This document shows, piece by piece, positions 36,518-46,255 of a DNA stretch of 64,000 nt. Each line of letters starts with the position of its first letter. Within the stretch, counting starts at the first letter, position 1. This DNA comes from Fodinibius salipaludis. GTDB lineage: Bacteria > Bacteroidota > Rhodothermia > Balneolales > Balneolaceae. The position numbers and the translations under genes are program-made. The notes beneath the pieces are model-generated. The model did no database searches. It was not told the origin of the DNA and worked only from the letters and a program-made list of their open reading frames with translations. The stretch is taken from positions 372,001 through 436,000 of the forward strand of contig NZ_NSKE01000001.1 in assembly GCF_002287075.1 (NCBI RefSeq). Reading direction: 5' to 3'.

Positions 36518-37765
36518 CTACTTGACCGGTGATACTATGGGTTCCGCAGGTCTTGTATTTGGTATAAAAAAGGCAGCATCAAATGCCCATAAAAAAGCTT
36601 CCAAATCTTCCGAAATATTGAGACTTCCATCATGCATTTTTGCATATAAAGAGGAGAAATCAAACAAGGCCGGTTGCTCTTTTATAAGTGAACGAAACTC
36701 GTCATTCAGATAAGGATTTTGACACTCCACACTACGCGCTGGGAAGGTCATATTTTTAGAACCTGGTCCACACAAGACTGCAATATTTAGTGCCTCTCCA
36801 TCCATCAATTCAGCAAGAGATACCGCTAAGTTTCCCACATCCAATGCATGGTTTTGAGTCATCCCTCGGTACGCATGTCGGGCTCCTATCTTTATCATAA
36901 CCCGCTGATTTTCTGCAGAATATTTTTGAAATGAACTCCATAAATTTTCTCGCAGATATTTTGCCCGCATCTTATTCGATGTATAATTATTATCATCGTT
37001 GAGTCGGTATATTTCTATGCTTTTTATCAACTCGGTCAATATCTGCTGAGCTTCAGGCATACCCTCAAAATGGGGCTTTAACTTCATTATTGTGCCCGGA
37101 TCATATATAGATATAGGGTTAGGAGTATCATCAGGCAATTTTTTAAGACGCGGATCATCAACAGAACCGGTTTCTGCACGTACTTCCCGAACTAATTTTT
37201 GAGTTGATGAATCCGGTGCTAATGCTTCAAGTCGGTCAAAAGCCATATCCGTAGTAAAGGCAAATACCTGATCTAATCCCCATAACGGGCTTTCTGCATC
37301 GCTGTGCGCCATAAATTCGTAAACCAGATCCCGTTCGGCTTTAAAATTGTAAAAAGGAATGGCATTTGGGTATTTAGCAATGAGCCGATTATAAGCTTCT
37401 TTGCTTTTCTTAAGGCTGTCTGTCACTCTACCTGCGGTCCACGGACTTGCTTCCAGGACCATGTGATCAAACTTTTTCTCTTGTCCCATACTTTGAATCA
37501 TTGACTGTACCAAAGCTGGTACTTCCTGTGTGCCATGCATCTCCCCTATCGTGACAACCGATGCATTTTGGGATTGTTTGATGAGCCACTCTCCTCCCCC
37601 TCCCTTGAGCTTGCCATTTTCTAAGGACAACTCATATATATTTTCTTCCTGTGCTTCTTTTAATGATTTCGGTGGTTCTGTATCCTCTTTATCCTTACCG
37701 AAACCCTGTGAAACTCCTAAAATCAATATTATCATTACCACACTTAGCAAGTCTGTTTTATTCAT
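36518..37765 (-). CDS. Exported ChaN/EreA-like protein
   Basis: This 415-residue protein has an N-terminal signal sequence (about 1-23). Its core resembles the ChaN/erythromycin-esterase-like superfamily: VVTIGEMHGTQEVPAL near residue 70, MVLEAS near 102, WGLDQVF near 160, and KIGARHAYRGM near 290. These conserved Glu and His positions form the active or haem/metal-binding site in relatives. The precise job cannot be told; an esterase, hydrolase or haem-binding role are all possible. The gene stands alone and is divergent from argD. Confidence 0.6.
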   Translation of the reverse strand: MNKTDLLSVVMIILILGVSQGFGKDKEDTEPPKSLKEAQEENIYELSLENGKLKGGGGEWLIKQSQNASVVTIGEMHGTQEVPALVQSMIQSMGQEKKFDHMVLEASPWTAGRVTDSLKKSKEAYNRLIAKYPNAIPFYNFKAERDLVYEFMAHSDAESPLWGLDQVFAFTTDMAFDRLEALAPDSSTQKLVREVRAETGSVDDPRLKKLPDDTPNPISIYDPGTIMKLKPHFEGMPEAQQILTELIKSIEIYRLNDDNNYTSNKMRAKYLRENLWSSFQKYSAENQRVMIKIGARHAYRGMTQNHALDVGNLAVSLAELMDGEALNIAVLCGPGSKNMTFPARSVECQNPYLNDEFRSLIKEQPALFDFSSLYAKMHDGSLNISEDLEAFLWAFDAAFFIPNTRPAEPIVSPVK

Positions 37766-37878
37766 AGTTTCGGTAAAATTTTATTACTATTGATCTTATT
37801 TTTGGAAGCATTATTACTTCGTATAAAGCATTCAATTGTTACAACTTTTAATTGACAACAGCGTTCACCGATCATTTT

Positions 37879-39057
37879 ATGGATTACCAGCAACTTACCG
37901 AGCAGTATCATTTGTCCGTTTACAACCGCTATCCCATCACCCTTGCCAAAGGTAAAGGAGCATTTGTTTGGGATGACGAAGGCAACAAATACCTGGATGC
38001 CCTGGCCGGCATTGCGGTTAACAGTTTGGGACATTGCCATCCCAATGTTGTGGAAGCGGTACGTAAGCAAGTTGGGCAGTTGATGCATATTTCCAACTTC
38101 TATTACAGCAAACCACAGGCAGAGCTGCTGCAATTACTTTCAGAAATTACCGGCTTAGATAAAGGCTTTATCTGCAACAGCGGTGGAGAAGCAATGGAAG
38201 CCGCTCTTAAAGCTGCTCGAAAATTTGGGAAGGCCCATCAAAAGAAAGGTCCGCTGTTGACTGTTAGCAATGCCTTTCACGGTCGAACAGTCGGGACCAT
38301 TTCTATGGGTATGGATAAGTATGCCAAGGGCTACGATCCCCTCTTAAGCGGTTTTCAGCAGATCCCAATGGATAATATTGAAGCACTTAATACTCATTTT
38401 GATGAACAAACGCTCGGCATTGTAATTGAGACCATTCAGGGTTCGGGAGGGCTACATATGGCTTCCCGGAAGTTTATGGATGCTATTAAGGAGCTTTGCA
38501 ACCGGCACAATGCCCTTTTAATTGTCGATGAAGTGCAAACTGGTGTCGCCCGAACCGGCAAGATGTTTGGTTTTGAACACTATGGCGTTCAGCCCGATAT
38601 CATCGGTATGGCTAAAGCAATGGGCGGGGGATTTCCTATTGGAGCAATGGTCTGCCGTAATAAGGTTGCTGAAACGATGAATTTTGGCGATCACGGTAGT
38701 ACCTATGGTGGTAATCCGTTGGCTTGTACGGCATCCTTAGCCGCTTTAAAAACAGTTATTACTGAAGACCTTGTTGATCAAGCTGCTCAAAAAGGAGCTT
38801 TTCTAAAGCAGGAAATTACCGATCGCACTTCTGACATGGATGAGGTTCTTGATATTCGCGGCCGAGGACTTATGATTGGCGTAGAGCTTTCGTTTGAAGG
38901 ACGTCCGGTGGTGGAAGAGATGATGTCTCAAGGAGTACTATCGAACTGTACGCAGGGGAATGTTATGAGACTGGTGCCACCGCTGGTGACCAAGAAACAA
39001 GGTTTATCCACCTTGGCTGAGGTATTGGTATCAGCAATCAAAAAAACATCTCCCTAA
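37879..39057 (+). CDS. argD: Acetylornithine aminotransferase-type class III transaminase
   Basis: This PLP enzyme has 392 residues from the ATG at 37879; a TTG at 37852 would add nine residues. Visible features are NSLGHCHPNV near residue 58, the PLP-phosphate loop NSGGEAMEAALK, the Asp in LIVDEVQTG, and the PLP-binding Lys in GMAKAMGGGFPIGAM. The best match is ArgD (N-acetylornithine to glutamate semialdehyde in arginine synthesis). Other omega-transaminases share these motifs, and no arg genes adjoin it, so the substrate is inferred. Confidence 0.85.
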   Translation: MDYQQLTEQYHLSVYNRYPITLAKGKGAFVWDDEGNKYLDALAGIAVNSLGHCHPNVVEAVRKQVGQLMHISNFYYSKPQAELLQLLSEITGLDKGFICNSGGEAMEAALKAARKFGKAHQKKGPLLTVSNAFHGRTVGTISMGMDKYAKGYDPLLSGFQQIPMDNIEALNTHFDEQTLGIVIETIQGSGGLHMASRKFMDAIKELCNRHNALLIVDEVQTGVARTGKMFGFEHYGVQPDIIGMAKAMGGGFPIGAMVCRNKVAETMNFGDHGSTYGGNPLACTASLAALKTVITEDLVDQAAQKGAFLKQEITDRTSDMDEVLDIRGRGLMIGVELSFEGRPVVEEMMSQGVLSNCTQGNVMRLVPPLVTKKQGLSTLAEVLVSAIKKTSP

Positions 39058-39113
39058 GGAAAACAAAATGCCCGTATTTTTGTTGTAGTTAGTGAACTTA
39101 AAATGATTAATAC

Positions 39114-39557
39114 ATGGGGATATCTTTGAATCGTCTTTTAGTTATAATGCTGGCCGGTGGTTTCCTATTGCTTGGCGTATGTGACCGGGGAGTTGCACAG
39201 GAAAGGGATACTACGAGTACGACTATTGAGCAGGATGAGGAGGACGATACGTCCATACAACTTGACCAGCAATACAATCGGTCCGTTTCGGGTGGGGCGC
39301 TGACCGACATGGGCACGTATGATGTGCCGTCATCCAAGCAGTATTACCAAGCTCCTTTTGAGGCGCAAAAAGAGCTTGACCAATTCATGGAAGAGTACCG
39401 AAAAGAGATGGAGGAAAGTAACTATTGGCACTTTCTCAGAGCCATAAGTCCTTATATTCGATTACATCTGGGTGTCAGTGATTTTAATCAATTACAGATT
39501 GTAGGGCGTGATAATCCGCTGTGGCAGTCGTACAGCAATGATAAAGAGCTGGAGTAA
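39114..39557 (+). CDS. Small exported protein of unknown function
   Basis: I do not recognise this 147-residue protein. It starts with a signal peptide (about 1-29, ending GVAQ). An acidic, Thr-rich segment follows (about 30-55), then a helical region EAQKELDQFMEEYRKEM, and a C-terminal part rich in aromatic residues (YWHFLRAISPYIRLHLG). It may be periplasmic or attached to the outer membrane. It follows argD by 56 bp and may be monocistronic. The inverted-repeat cluster at 39575-39703 starts 18 bp after its stop. Confidence 0.65.
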   Translation: MGISLNRLLVIMLAGGFLLLGVCDRGVAQERDTTSTTIEQDEEDDTSIQLDQQYNRSVSGGALTDMGTYDVPSSKQYYQAPFEAQKELDQFMEEYRKEMEESNYWHFLRAISPYIRLHLGVSDFNQLQIVGRDNPLWQSYSNDKELE

Positions 39558-39574
39558 GTTTTTACTTAGATATA

Positions 39575-39703
39575 AAACTGCCATTCCTTCAAACAGCTAA
39601 AAATCTACTTGTCATCCTGAATTTATTTAAGGATCTGAATTTCATTTCTACAACAGTTTTTTAGATTCTGAAACAGGTTCAGAATGACACAGAATGGCAG
39701 TTT
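39575..39703. repeat. Nested inverted-repeat element with two facing copies of a ~26-bp repeat
   Basis: Outer arms AAACTGCCATTC (39575-39586) and GAATGGCAGTTT (39692-39703) are perfect. Inside, one repeat copy (39611-39636) begins GTCATCCTGAA and ends AAGGATCT. A facing copy (39663-39688) is its inverse with six differences, five of them transitions. The whole 129 bp could fold into one long hairpin between two convergent genes. A further close copy lies at 40811-40836. Confidence 0.65.
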
Positions 39704-39761
39704 AAATAAAGACTCTTTTTTGAAGTTCTCTTGTATTCTTAGTCATTAAGCAGCACTATCA

Positions 39762-40781
39762 TTAATTAAAAATAATACGAAAAGCTTCCTTCACTTTTTG
39801 CAAATCCTTATCCATAATCTGAAAATGAAAAGTTGCACGCAGTGTTCTGGGGCCGAACGGTACCACTTGTATGCCCTCTCCTGCCAATTGTTGTACGGCT
39901 TCTTCGGCCGTGGTGTTTATAACATCAAAAATTAAAATATTGGTCTCTACTGAATCCAAATCTATCAAAAGATCAGAGCATTCATCAATAATCTCTGCTA
40001 TCTCTCGAGCCTTTCGATGATCATCTTTAAGCAATGGATAGTGATAATCTAAGGCATAATCAGCGGCTGCGGCCAATATCCCAATCTGACGCATTCCTCC
40101 GCCCCACATTTTACGCATACGCCGGGCATCAGTTATATTTTCTTGGGATGAAAGAATCATCGATCCTACCGGTGCGCCGAGTCCTTTACTAAAGCACACC
40201 GACAAGGTATCGGCTATACGACTGTAGAATGTGGGCTCTGTTTCTGTCGCAGTCATCGCATTCCATATCCGGGCACCGTCAAGATGAACTGACAAATTAT
40301 TTTGAGTGGCAAATGAGCTTATTGCCGCCAGTTCTTGCTCGGTATAGCAGCATCCTCCCCCTTTATTAGTTGAGTTTTCTAACGCAATCACTTTTGTTCG
40401 GGGTTCCCAATCTTGCTGTCCGCGGATCGTATCTTTTAGCAGATCAGCAGAGAGTTTGCCCTTCGTTCCCTGCAGCGGACGTAATAGTACTGATGAAAGG
40501 TGCGATGCCGCTGTGGATTCATAATTAAAAATATGGCCTGTTTCTTCGATGAGCACTTCATCTCCTTGATCCGTAAGCACATTTACGGCCAGCTGATTAG
40601 CCATGGTACCGCTGGGCGTAAAGAGTCCGGCTTCAAAGCCGAACATCTTGGCTACCTTATCTTCAAGCGCATTCACGGTGGCATCTTCTCCAAAAACATC
40701 GTCCCCTACTTGGGCTTCAGCCATTACTTTTCGCATTTCGGAAGTAGGCTTCGTTACGGTATCACTTCGTAGATCAATCAT
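39762..40781 (-). CDS. ltaE: Low-specificity L-threonine aldolase
   Basis: LtaE is a PLP enzyme that splits L-threonine or allo-threonine to glycine and acetaldehyde. The 339 residues begin [13 protein letters not shown], a hallmark of the family. [10 protein letters not shown] near residue 167 holds the Asp that contacts PLP, and the Schiff-base Lys lies in [13 protein letters not shown]. It is downstream of a threonine dehydratase-type gene on the same strand, 70 bp away, with one dispersed repeat copy in the gap. Together they suggest a threonine catabolic pair. Confidence 0.93.
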   Translation of the reverse strand: MIDLRSDTVTKPTSEMRKVMAEAQVGDDVFGEDATVNALEDKVAKMFGFEAGLFTPSGTMANQLAVNVLTDQGDEVLIEETGHIFNYESTAASHLSSVLLRPLQGTKGKLSADLLKDTIRGQQDWEPRTKVIALENSTNKGGGCCYTEQELAAISSFATQNNLSVHLDGARIWNAMTATETEPTFYSRIADTLSVCFSKGLGAPVGSMILSSQENITDARRMRKMWGGGMRQIGILAAAADYALDYHYPLLKDDHRKAREIAEIIDECSDLLIDLDSVETNILIFDVINTTAEEAVQQLAGEGIQVVPFGPRTLRATFHFQIMDKDLQKVKEAFRIIFN

Positions 40782-40810
40782 TAAAAAATAGCAACTTAAA
40801 ATTAGTTAGT

Positions 40811-40836
40811 AGATCCTTAAACAAGTTCAGGATGAC
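40811..40836. repeat. Dispersed palindromic repeat, third copy
   Basis: Starts AGATCCTTAAAC and ends TTCAGGATGAC. Its reverse complement matches the copy at 39611-39636 at 24 of 26 positions. It lies between the threonine dehydratase-type gene and ltaE. Confidence 0.65.
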
Positions 40837-40851
40837 ACTTTGCTTTTTATT

Positions 40852-41838
40852 TTACCTTATCTCATTAAGAATTGTTTGAAAACTCTCATTGTCAATGTTG
40901 GTGCCACAGACGATAATCCCCACATTTTTATTCATCACCTCATCGGAAAGTGGTCCTGTTGCCGCCGCCAGTGCTGAGGCACCGGCCGGCTCTACGGCCA
41001 GTTTTAGTTCTTCAAACATCATTCGCATGGTCTGTGCCATCTTTAAATCAGTTATGGTAACAACTTCATCCACGAAACGCTTGCACAAACCAAAGCTATA
41101 GGGCGCCGCATGAGGTGCGCCCAAACTGTCGGCGATAGTATCAACTTCATCAATTTCAGCCGGTTCTCCTGCTTCAAGACTTTTACTCATGCTATCAGCT
41201 CCTACCGGTTCTACCCCGTATACTTTACAGTCGGTAATCATCTGTTTAACTGCTGCAGCAATGCCCGCGCATAGTCCTCCGCCGCCTATAGGTACAATAA
41301 CGGCATCCAATTCCGGGATATCCTGAGCAAACTCAAGTCCAACCGTTGCAGTTCCCAGTGCGGTTTGCTCTCCTTCAAAGGGATGGATAAATGCTCGATT
41401 CTCTTCTTTTTCAATCTCTTTTACTCGACGAAAAGCCTCATGCACATCATCTACCAGCTCAACAGTAGCTCCATGTGATTTACATTTCTCAACTCGGAAT
41501 GAATTAGCAGTCTTAGGCATAACGACCTTGGCGGTAGTGCCAAGTGATTTTGCCGCATAAGCAACAGCAATGGCATGATTTCCTGCACTAACGGCAGTCA
41601 CCCCATTTTTGAGCTGCTCTTCCGTAAGATCCAGCATATTCATCAGCGCGCCGCGCGGTTTAAAACTCCCGGCATATTGGAAAAGCTCAAGCTTTAAAAA
41701 CACATTTGTTTTTGCACTCAACAACTGATCTTTGACATCGCTTTTCCACTGCCAGGCGGGGGTCCGTCGAACTTTGTTACCCAATTTTTCTCGTGCCTGT
41801 TCAACCTGTCTCGGAGTTGGAATTTTAATCGTTTCCAT
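40852..41838 (-). CDS. Threonine dehydratase-like PLP lyase
   Basis: This 328-residue fold-type II PLP enzyme has the Schiff-base Lys in SFKPRGALMN near residue 60, the PLP-phosphate loop PIGGGGLCAG near 180, and SAGNHAIAVAYA near 83. It has no ACT-type regulatory domain, so it resembles catabolic threonine dehydratase, serine racemase or 3-hydroxyaspartate ammonia-lyase rather than long biosynthetic IlvA. It should deaminate threonine or serine. It precedes ltaE on the same strand. Confidence 0.88.
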   Translation of the reverse strand: METIKIPTPRQVEQAREKLGNKVRRTPAWQWKSDVKDQLLSAKTNVFLKLELFQYAGSFKPRGALMNMLDLTEEQLKNGVTAVSAGNHAIAVAYAAKSLGTTAKVVMPKTANSFRVEKCKSHGATVELVDDVHEAFRRVKEIEKEENRAFIHPFEGEQTALGTATVGLEFAQDIPELDAVIVPIGGGGLCAGIAAAVKQMITDCKVYGVEPVGADSMSKSLEAGEPAEIDEVDTIADSLGAPHAAPYSFGLCKRFVDEVVTITDLKMAQTMRMMFEELKLAVEPAGASALAAATGPLSDEVMNKNVGIIVCGTNIDNESFQTILNEIR

Positions 41839-41995
41839 ATCGCCTTTTAATCCCTTTTAATAAAAGTTTAGCCATCAACAAATAACAAGAATATGATAAA
41901 AATGGAAACGAGAAATATTTTTTTACAGTGCAGTGCTTTTCATTTCTCTCCCAACTTTTAGACCTTACCAAAGATCAAGAACGAGCAAAACACTA

Positions 41996-42316
41996 TTGAG
42001 TGAAGACCCATTACATATCGATAAACGTACCCACGAGCGGGTTCCTTCGCTCGGCGAACGCATCATCCATGCGCTGCTCAGTGCTTTTCTGGGTTTTCTG
42101 CTGCTCAATATCATCATCTTTTGGATGTTTCCCGGGGCCGGTATCGGGGCGCTCTACATGTTCGCCGGCTACCACAAGGTGGGAACTATTGCCAGCGAAA
42201 TGACCACCGTACTCATTTATACCGTTCTGGCCCTATGCTTTGTATTCGGATGGTTCCGCGGCAAGTCTTTTATCCATCGCCTGAAGGACTATATCAAGTA
42301 CTGGAGGTTTTGGTGA
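41996..42316 (+). CDS. Small membrane protein of unknown function
   Basis: The open frame encodes two hydrophobic helices (IIHALLSAFLGFLLLNIIIF and TTVLIYTVLALCFVFGW) joined by a Gly-rich turn. A basic C-terminus follows (GKSFIHRLKDYIKYW). The start is unclear because no ATG is in place. A TTG at 41996 gives 106 residues, while a GTG at 41933 would give 127. I do not recognise the family. It stands alone, convergent with the hydroxyacyl-CoA dehydrogenase gene. Confidence 0.55.
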   Translation: MSEDPLHIDKRTHERVPSLGERIIHALLSAFLGFLLLNIIIFWMFPGAGIGALYMFAGYHKVGTIASEMTTVLIYTVLALCFVFGWFRGKSFIHRLKDYIKYWRFW

Positions 42317-42520
42317 AGGAGTAAAATTAATCAGCCATAATATCTGTAACCAATTATATCTCCTTCTAACGATAATTATGGTTTTTCGTCTCCCGGCCTC
42401 TGCACATAATTCGCAGGACTACCCCCTTAATGTGATTAGTTAACATAACCGGCTTCACAATTTTTACTCAGAGGTCCAGAACTATTTGGGGCAACAAAAT
42501 AAATACTACCATGTCCTTCA

Positions 42521-42559
42521 ATAAAAAGGCCCTCAGAATAATCGAAATCCTGAGGGCCT
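42521..42559 (-). terminator. Intrinsic terminator of the 3-hydroxyacyl-CoA dehydrogenase gene
   Basis: AGGCCCTCAG and CTGAGGGCCT (42527-42536 with 42550-42559) form a perfect 10-bp stem. An A-run on its left (TAAAAA at 42522-42527) becomes the T-tract of a minus-strand transcript. Confidence 0.75.
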
Positions 42560-42572
42560 AATTGCAACTTAT

Positions 42573-42619
42573 AGATGCTGAAACCCCGATTGGTCGGGGC
42601 ACGCAGAGTTCAGCATGAC
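42573..42619. repeat. Variant copy of the dispersed palindromic repeat with an inner GC hairpin
   Basis: Ends are AGATGCTGAAAC and GTTCAGCATGAC, the same ends as the other copies with a compensated base change (ATGCTGAA against TTCAGCAT). The middle instead holds CCCCG-ATTGGT-CGGGG. The paired change suggests selection on the folded form. Confidence 0.55.
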
Positions 42620-42632
42620 ACCAATTAAACTT

Positions 42633-43487
42633 TTAATCGTGCTTATAAAATCCTTCGCCGGACTTATCACCGAGCTTGCCGGCATCCACCATCTTAACCA
42701 ACAGCGGGCACGGTCGATATTTGGAGTCTTTAAATCCTTCGTAAAGTACATTGAGGATATCCAGACACACATCCAAACCAATGAAATCAGCCAATCGCAA
42801 CGGCCCCATCGGGTGCGCCATACCAAGCTTCATTACCTGGTCTACATCTTCGGGCTCAGCCACGCCTTCATATACACAATAGATCGCTTCGTTGATCATC
42901 GGCATTAACACTCGGTTGGATACAAAGCCCGGATAATCAGCCACTTCAACGGGATTTTTCTCTAAGAGTTCGGCCGTCTCTTCGATTGTTTCCACAACTT
43001 CCGAGTCGGTATCAAGTCCGCGCACTACTTCTACCAATTTCATTATCGGCACGGGATTAAAAAAGTGCATTCCAATAAATCGTTCGGGGCGCGAAGTCGT
43101 TGCTGCCAACTTTGTAATAGAAATTGAAGAAGTATTGGATGCTAATATCGCCTTCTCCGGCGCTGCTTCATCTACTTCAGCAAATACCTTTTTCTTGAGT
43201 TCAAAATTCTCCGGAACGGCCTCAACTATCAGGTCCACATCATTTACAGCCTTAGTCGTATCGGTATGCGTTTCAATATTTTCGAGCGTCTGTACTTTCT
43301 GATCCGCATCGATTTTTTCTTTTTTAACCATGCGCTCCAGGTTATTATCGATGGTCGCCAAGGCCTCGTCAGCCAGCTCTTGATTCATCTCTACCAGGTT
43401 CACCGGAATGCCATTCATGGCAAAAACATGACAAATGCCATTGCCCATGGTACCGCCGCCAATGACTGCTACTTTTTTAATATCCAT
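42633..43487 (-). CDS. 3-hydroxybutyryl-CoA dehydrogenase-type enzyme
   Basis: This 284-residue enzyme oxidises 3-hydroxyacyl-CoA with NAD. The Rossmann motif VIGGGTMGNGI begins near residue 8. The catalytic His lies in RFIGMHFFNPVPIMKLVEVV near residue 140 with its partner Glu, and the C-terminal domain shows DYPGFVSNRVLMPMINEA and KSGEGFY. Stand-alone proteins of this length serve in butyrate or PHB-type metabolism or beta-oxidation (Hbd/PaaH). No other fatty-acid gene is adjacent, so the pathway is open. Confidence 0.92.
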   Translation of the reverse strand: MDIKKVAVIGGGTMGNGICHVFAMNGIPVNLVEMNQELADEALATIDNNLERMVKKEKIDADQKVQTLENIETHTDTTKAVNDVDLIVEAVPENFELKKKVFAEVDEAAPEKAILASNTSSISITKLAATTSRPERFIGMHFFNPVPIMKLVEVVRGLDTDSEVVETIEETAELLEKNPVEVADYPGFVSNRVLMPMINEAIYCVYEGVAEPEDVDQVMKLGMAHPMGPLRLADFIGLDVCLDILNVLYEGFKDSKYRPCPLLVKMVDAGKLGDKSGEGFYKHD

Positions 43488-43714
43488 ATTACAAAAACTT
43501 TATTGCGATTAGATGTTGATTATTGATAAAAGAGGGTATCGATTTTCTGAGGCATTTTCAACGATTTCACAGCTAAAATACTTCGTTGAATAATCTCATC
43601 TTTGAAGTAAGAGCAATCTGATATTAACAAATGGAATGTACCCTTTTTCCGGTTACTCATTAATTGGTATGTTTGCTACATTCCTGACTGTACAAAAATT
43701 ATTTTACACTATTT

Positions 43715-46156
43715 ATGAACAAGTTCTTACGTATTGCTCTTTTTCTGCTCATCTTAATCGTCGGGATCGGCAGCCTGGCCATCTACTGGACGTTCTATCG
43801 TCCCCTGCCCGACTACCAAGCTACACAAGAGCACTCAGAAATAAATCAACAGGTTGATATCCACTGGGATACTCACGGGATACCGCACATTTATGCTGAT
43901 AACAAGAACGATCTGTATTACGCGCTGGGATACATGCACGCCCAAGATCGCCTTTGGCAGATGACCTTGAGTCAGATGGCGGCCGAAGGACGTTTTGCCG
44001 AATTTTTAGGAAAAGATCTCCTCCCCTACGATAAACTGCAGCGTACACTTGGCTTTTGGGAAATCGCTCAACGAATTGCTCCCACTATATCCGACTCTAC
44101 CCAAAATTTACTCCAGGCTTATTCCGCCGGTGTGAACTCCTATGTCAAAAACAATCCCAAAAGTCTGCCTATACAATTTACGCTGGCCGATATGGAACCT
44201 ATCCCATGGACGCCAACCCATTCTATCGCTCTGGCACGGATGATGGCCTGGGAGTTAAACTTAGCCTGGAAATCGGAACTGAACTATGCCTATTTTGCTG
44301 AACACCTCTCTGAAGAAAAGTTCGCGCAACTGCTTCCCGACAACAGATTTCTTTCTTCAAATCTGTCAACAGACTCCAGCTGGGCTCAAACGCTAATGCC
44401 GTTGGTCGAAAAAAACGAACGTTTGAATAAAATTATGGGTCGGCAGGGTTCGCATGTAGGCAGTAATGCCTGGGCGGTCAGCGCTGAAAAATCATCTACA
44501 GAATCACCTCTGTTAGCCGGCGATCCCCACCTCGGCTTGAATATGCCCGGCAAGTGGTACGAAACACATTTGAATGTCAATAGCCGTAATCTATCAGGCG
44601 CTACGCTTGCCGGTGCTCCCATCGTTATTTTGGGCCAAAACGATCACCTCGCATGGTCATTAACGAACATCATGCTCGACGAAACCGACTTTTTTGTAGA
44701 GGCTGTTAACACCAAAAACCCCAACGAATATGTTATCGATTCACTCGCAAACGAAGCGGTTTATGATGAGTTTCAAATCCAAAAAGAGGTTATAAAAATA
44801 AAAGGAGCCGACGATACCCTTTTTACTCGGAAGCTTACCAATCACGGTCCTGTTATCTCTGATGTATATCCCGAACAAGAGTATACTAAAGATCGCGTTA
44901 TTTCCATGCAATGGACCGGCTACGAAGTAAGTAATGAGATCGAAGCCCTGTTAACCATGAACTGGGCACAATCTTTTGACGAGTTTCGAAAAGGGGCCTA
45001 TAATTTTAAAGTACCGGGCCAGAATTTCATCTATGCTGATAAAGCCGGCAATATCGCCCAGCTGTCGATGGCCAATATTCCCATTCGGGATGAAAATCCG
45101 ATCTTGTTGAGAGAAGGCTGGAATACCGAACACGACTGGCAGGGTTATGTACCTGATGAACAGTTGCCAACAGTCATTAATCCCGAGCGCGGCTGGGTGG
45201 CCAATGCCAATACCTCACCTGCCGACGACGATTATCCCTACTATATTTCGGTGTACTGGGAGCCGGGGTCCCGGATCGATCGCATTGAGCAATACTTGAC
45301 GGAAAATGAACAACTTTCCCCACAGCTGTTCCAACAGATGCAAAATGATTCCTATTCCAGGTTCTCACAGGAGCTTTCGCAGCTCATTCTTCCGGTTTTG
45401 AAAAATAGCAGTCAACAAGAATTTGATACCGCCATTTCGTACCTGGAAAACTGGGATTTCAGTTATGATAAATCTGAAACAGCGGCCTCTATTATGGATG
45501 TATTTCTAATACATCTTGCTAAAAACACTTTTGTTGATGAAATGGGCGAAACCGGCTATGAAAACTTCGTACGATTCTCTTCGATGCCCATTCGTGCGCT
45601 TAACCGATTTTTGATCAACGGAAGTACCTTTTTCGATAATATTAATACCGAAGATACAACCGAAACCCGGGATGATATGATCAGGAAAAGTATGGCCGAA
45701 GCCATCGACTTTTTGCAAAGAAACTACGGCGACGAGCCGTTTGAGTGGCGCTGGGAACAACTACACACCATCACCTTCAAACCTCAGCTATTTGGAGAAG
45801 CCGCCGAAGACCCCAATGCCCCGCAAGCATTACAACTCATTGTCAACAACTTGCTCAATAATGGCCCGCATCCCGTAAGTGGTCACGATATGAGTATCAA
45901 TAATGGGGAGTATAGCTGGAACGATCCCTACGAAATGGTACTGGGCCCGTCAATCCGCCGTATTGTTGATTTTTCTGATCTAAGCAAAACCTGGTCTATT
46001 AACCCTACCGGCCAATCCGGAAATCCCCTTTCGCAATATTACGGTGATCAAACCGAAAGCTGGCTCAACGGCCAATATAAATTTTTATATCAGGACAGTA
46101 CTTTTTTTGATGAAAATCAGTTTAAGACTATGACCTTCATACCTGGGAACCAATAA
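43715..46156 (+). CDS. Penicillin acylase-family N-terminal nucleophile hydrolase
   Basis: The 813 residues start with a hydrophobic anchor or signal (about 5-27), then an alpha chain (about 40-230), a short spacer, and a beta chain beginning at Ser250 in GSNAWAV. That Ser is the expected nucleophile freed by self-cleavage. Nearby LLAGDPHLGLNMPGKWYE and the Asn of SPADDDYPYYI agree with the family. Relatives cleave acyl amides such as acyl-homoserine lactones or beta-lactam side chains; the substrate is unknown. A TATGTTTG box at 43668-43675 may be part of its promoter. Confidence 0.9.
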   Translation: MNKFLRIALFLLILIVGIGSLAIYWTFYRPLPDYQATQEHSEINQQVDIHWDTHGIPHIYADNKNDLYYALGYMHAQDRLWQMTLSQMAAEGRFAEFLGKDLLPYDKLQRTLGFWEIAQRIAPTISDSTQNLLQAYSAGVNSYVKNNPKSLPIQFTLADMEPIPWTPTHSIALARMMAWELNLAWKSELNYAYFAEHLSEEKFAQLLPDNRFLSSNLSTDSSWAQTLMPLVEKNERLNKIMGRQGSHVGSNAWAVSAEKSSTESPLLAGDPHLGLNMPGKWYETHLNVNSRNLSGATLAGAPIVILGQNDHLAWSLTNIMLDETDFFVEAVNTKNPNEYVIDSLANEAVYDEFQIQKEVIKIKGADDTLFTRKLTNHGPVISDVYPEQEYTKDRVISMQWTGYEVSNEIEALLTMNWAQSFDEFRKGAYNFKVPGQNFIYADKAGNIAQLSMANIPIRDENPILLREGWNTEHDWQGYVPDEQLPTVINPERGWVANANTSPADDDYPYYISVYWEPGSRIDRIEQYLTENEQLSPQLFQQMQNDSYSRFSQELSQLILPVLKNSSQQEFDTAISYLENWDFSYDKSETAASIMDVFLIHLAKNTFVDEMGETGYENFVRFSSMPIRALNRFLINGSTFFDNINTEDTTETRDDMIRKSMAEAIDFLQRNYGDEPFEWRWEQLHTITFKPQLFGEAAEDPNAPQALQLIVNNLLNNGPHPVSGHDMSINNGEYSWNDPYEMVLGPSIRRIVDFSDLSKTWSINPTGQSGNPLSQYYGDQTESWLNGQYKFLYQDSTFFDENQFKTMTFIPGNQ

Positions 46157-46255
46157 TTTTTAACCCATAAGGGTATCGTTGATGTTGATTCCGCATCGGC
46201 ATTCAACTATGTTGTCATAAATTTAGGATCAGCATATATCATCTTAAAAAAATCC

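Larger units (their letters stand above)
42317..42632. other. 316-bp gap between convergent genes
   Basis: No gene is visible. It carries the minus-strand terminator at 42521-42559 and the fourth, variant copy of the dispersed palindromic repeat at 42573-42619. The left 200 bp show nothing I can support. Confidence 0.5.
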
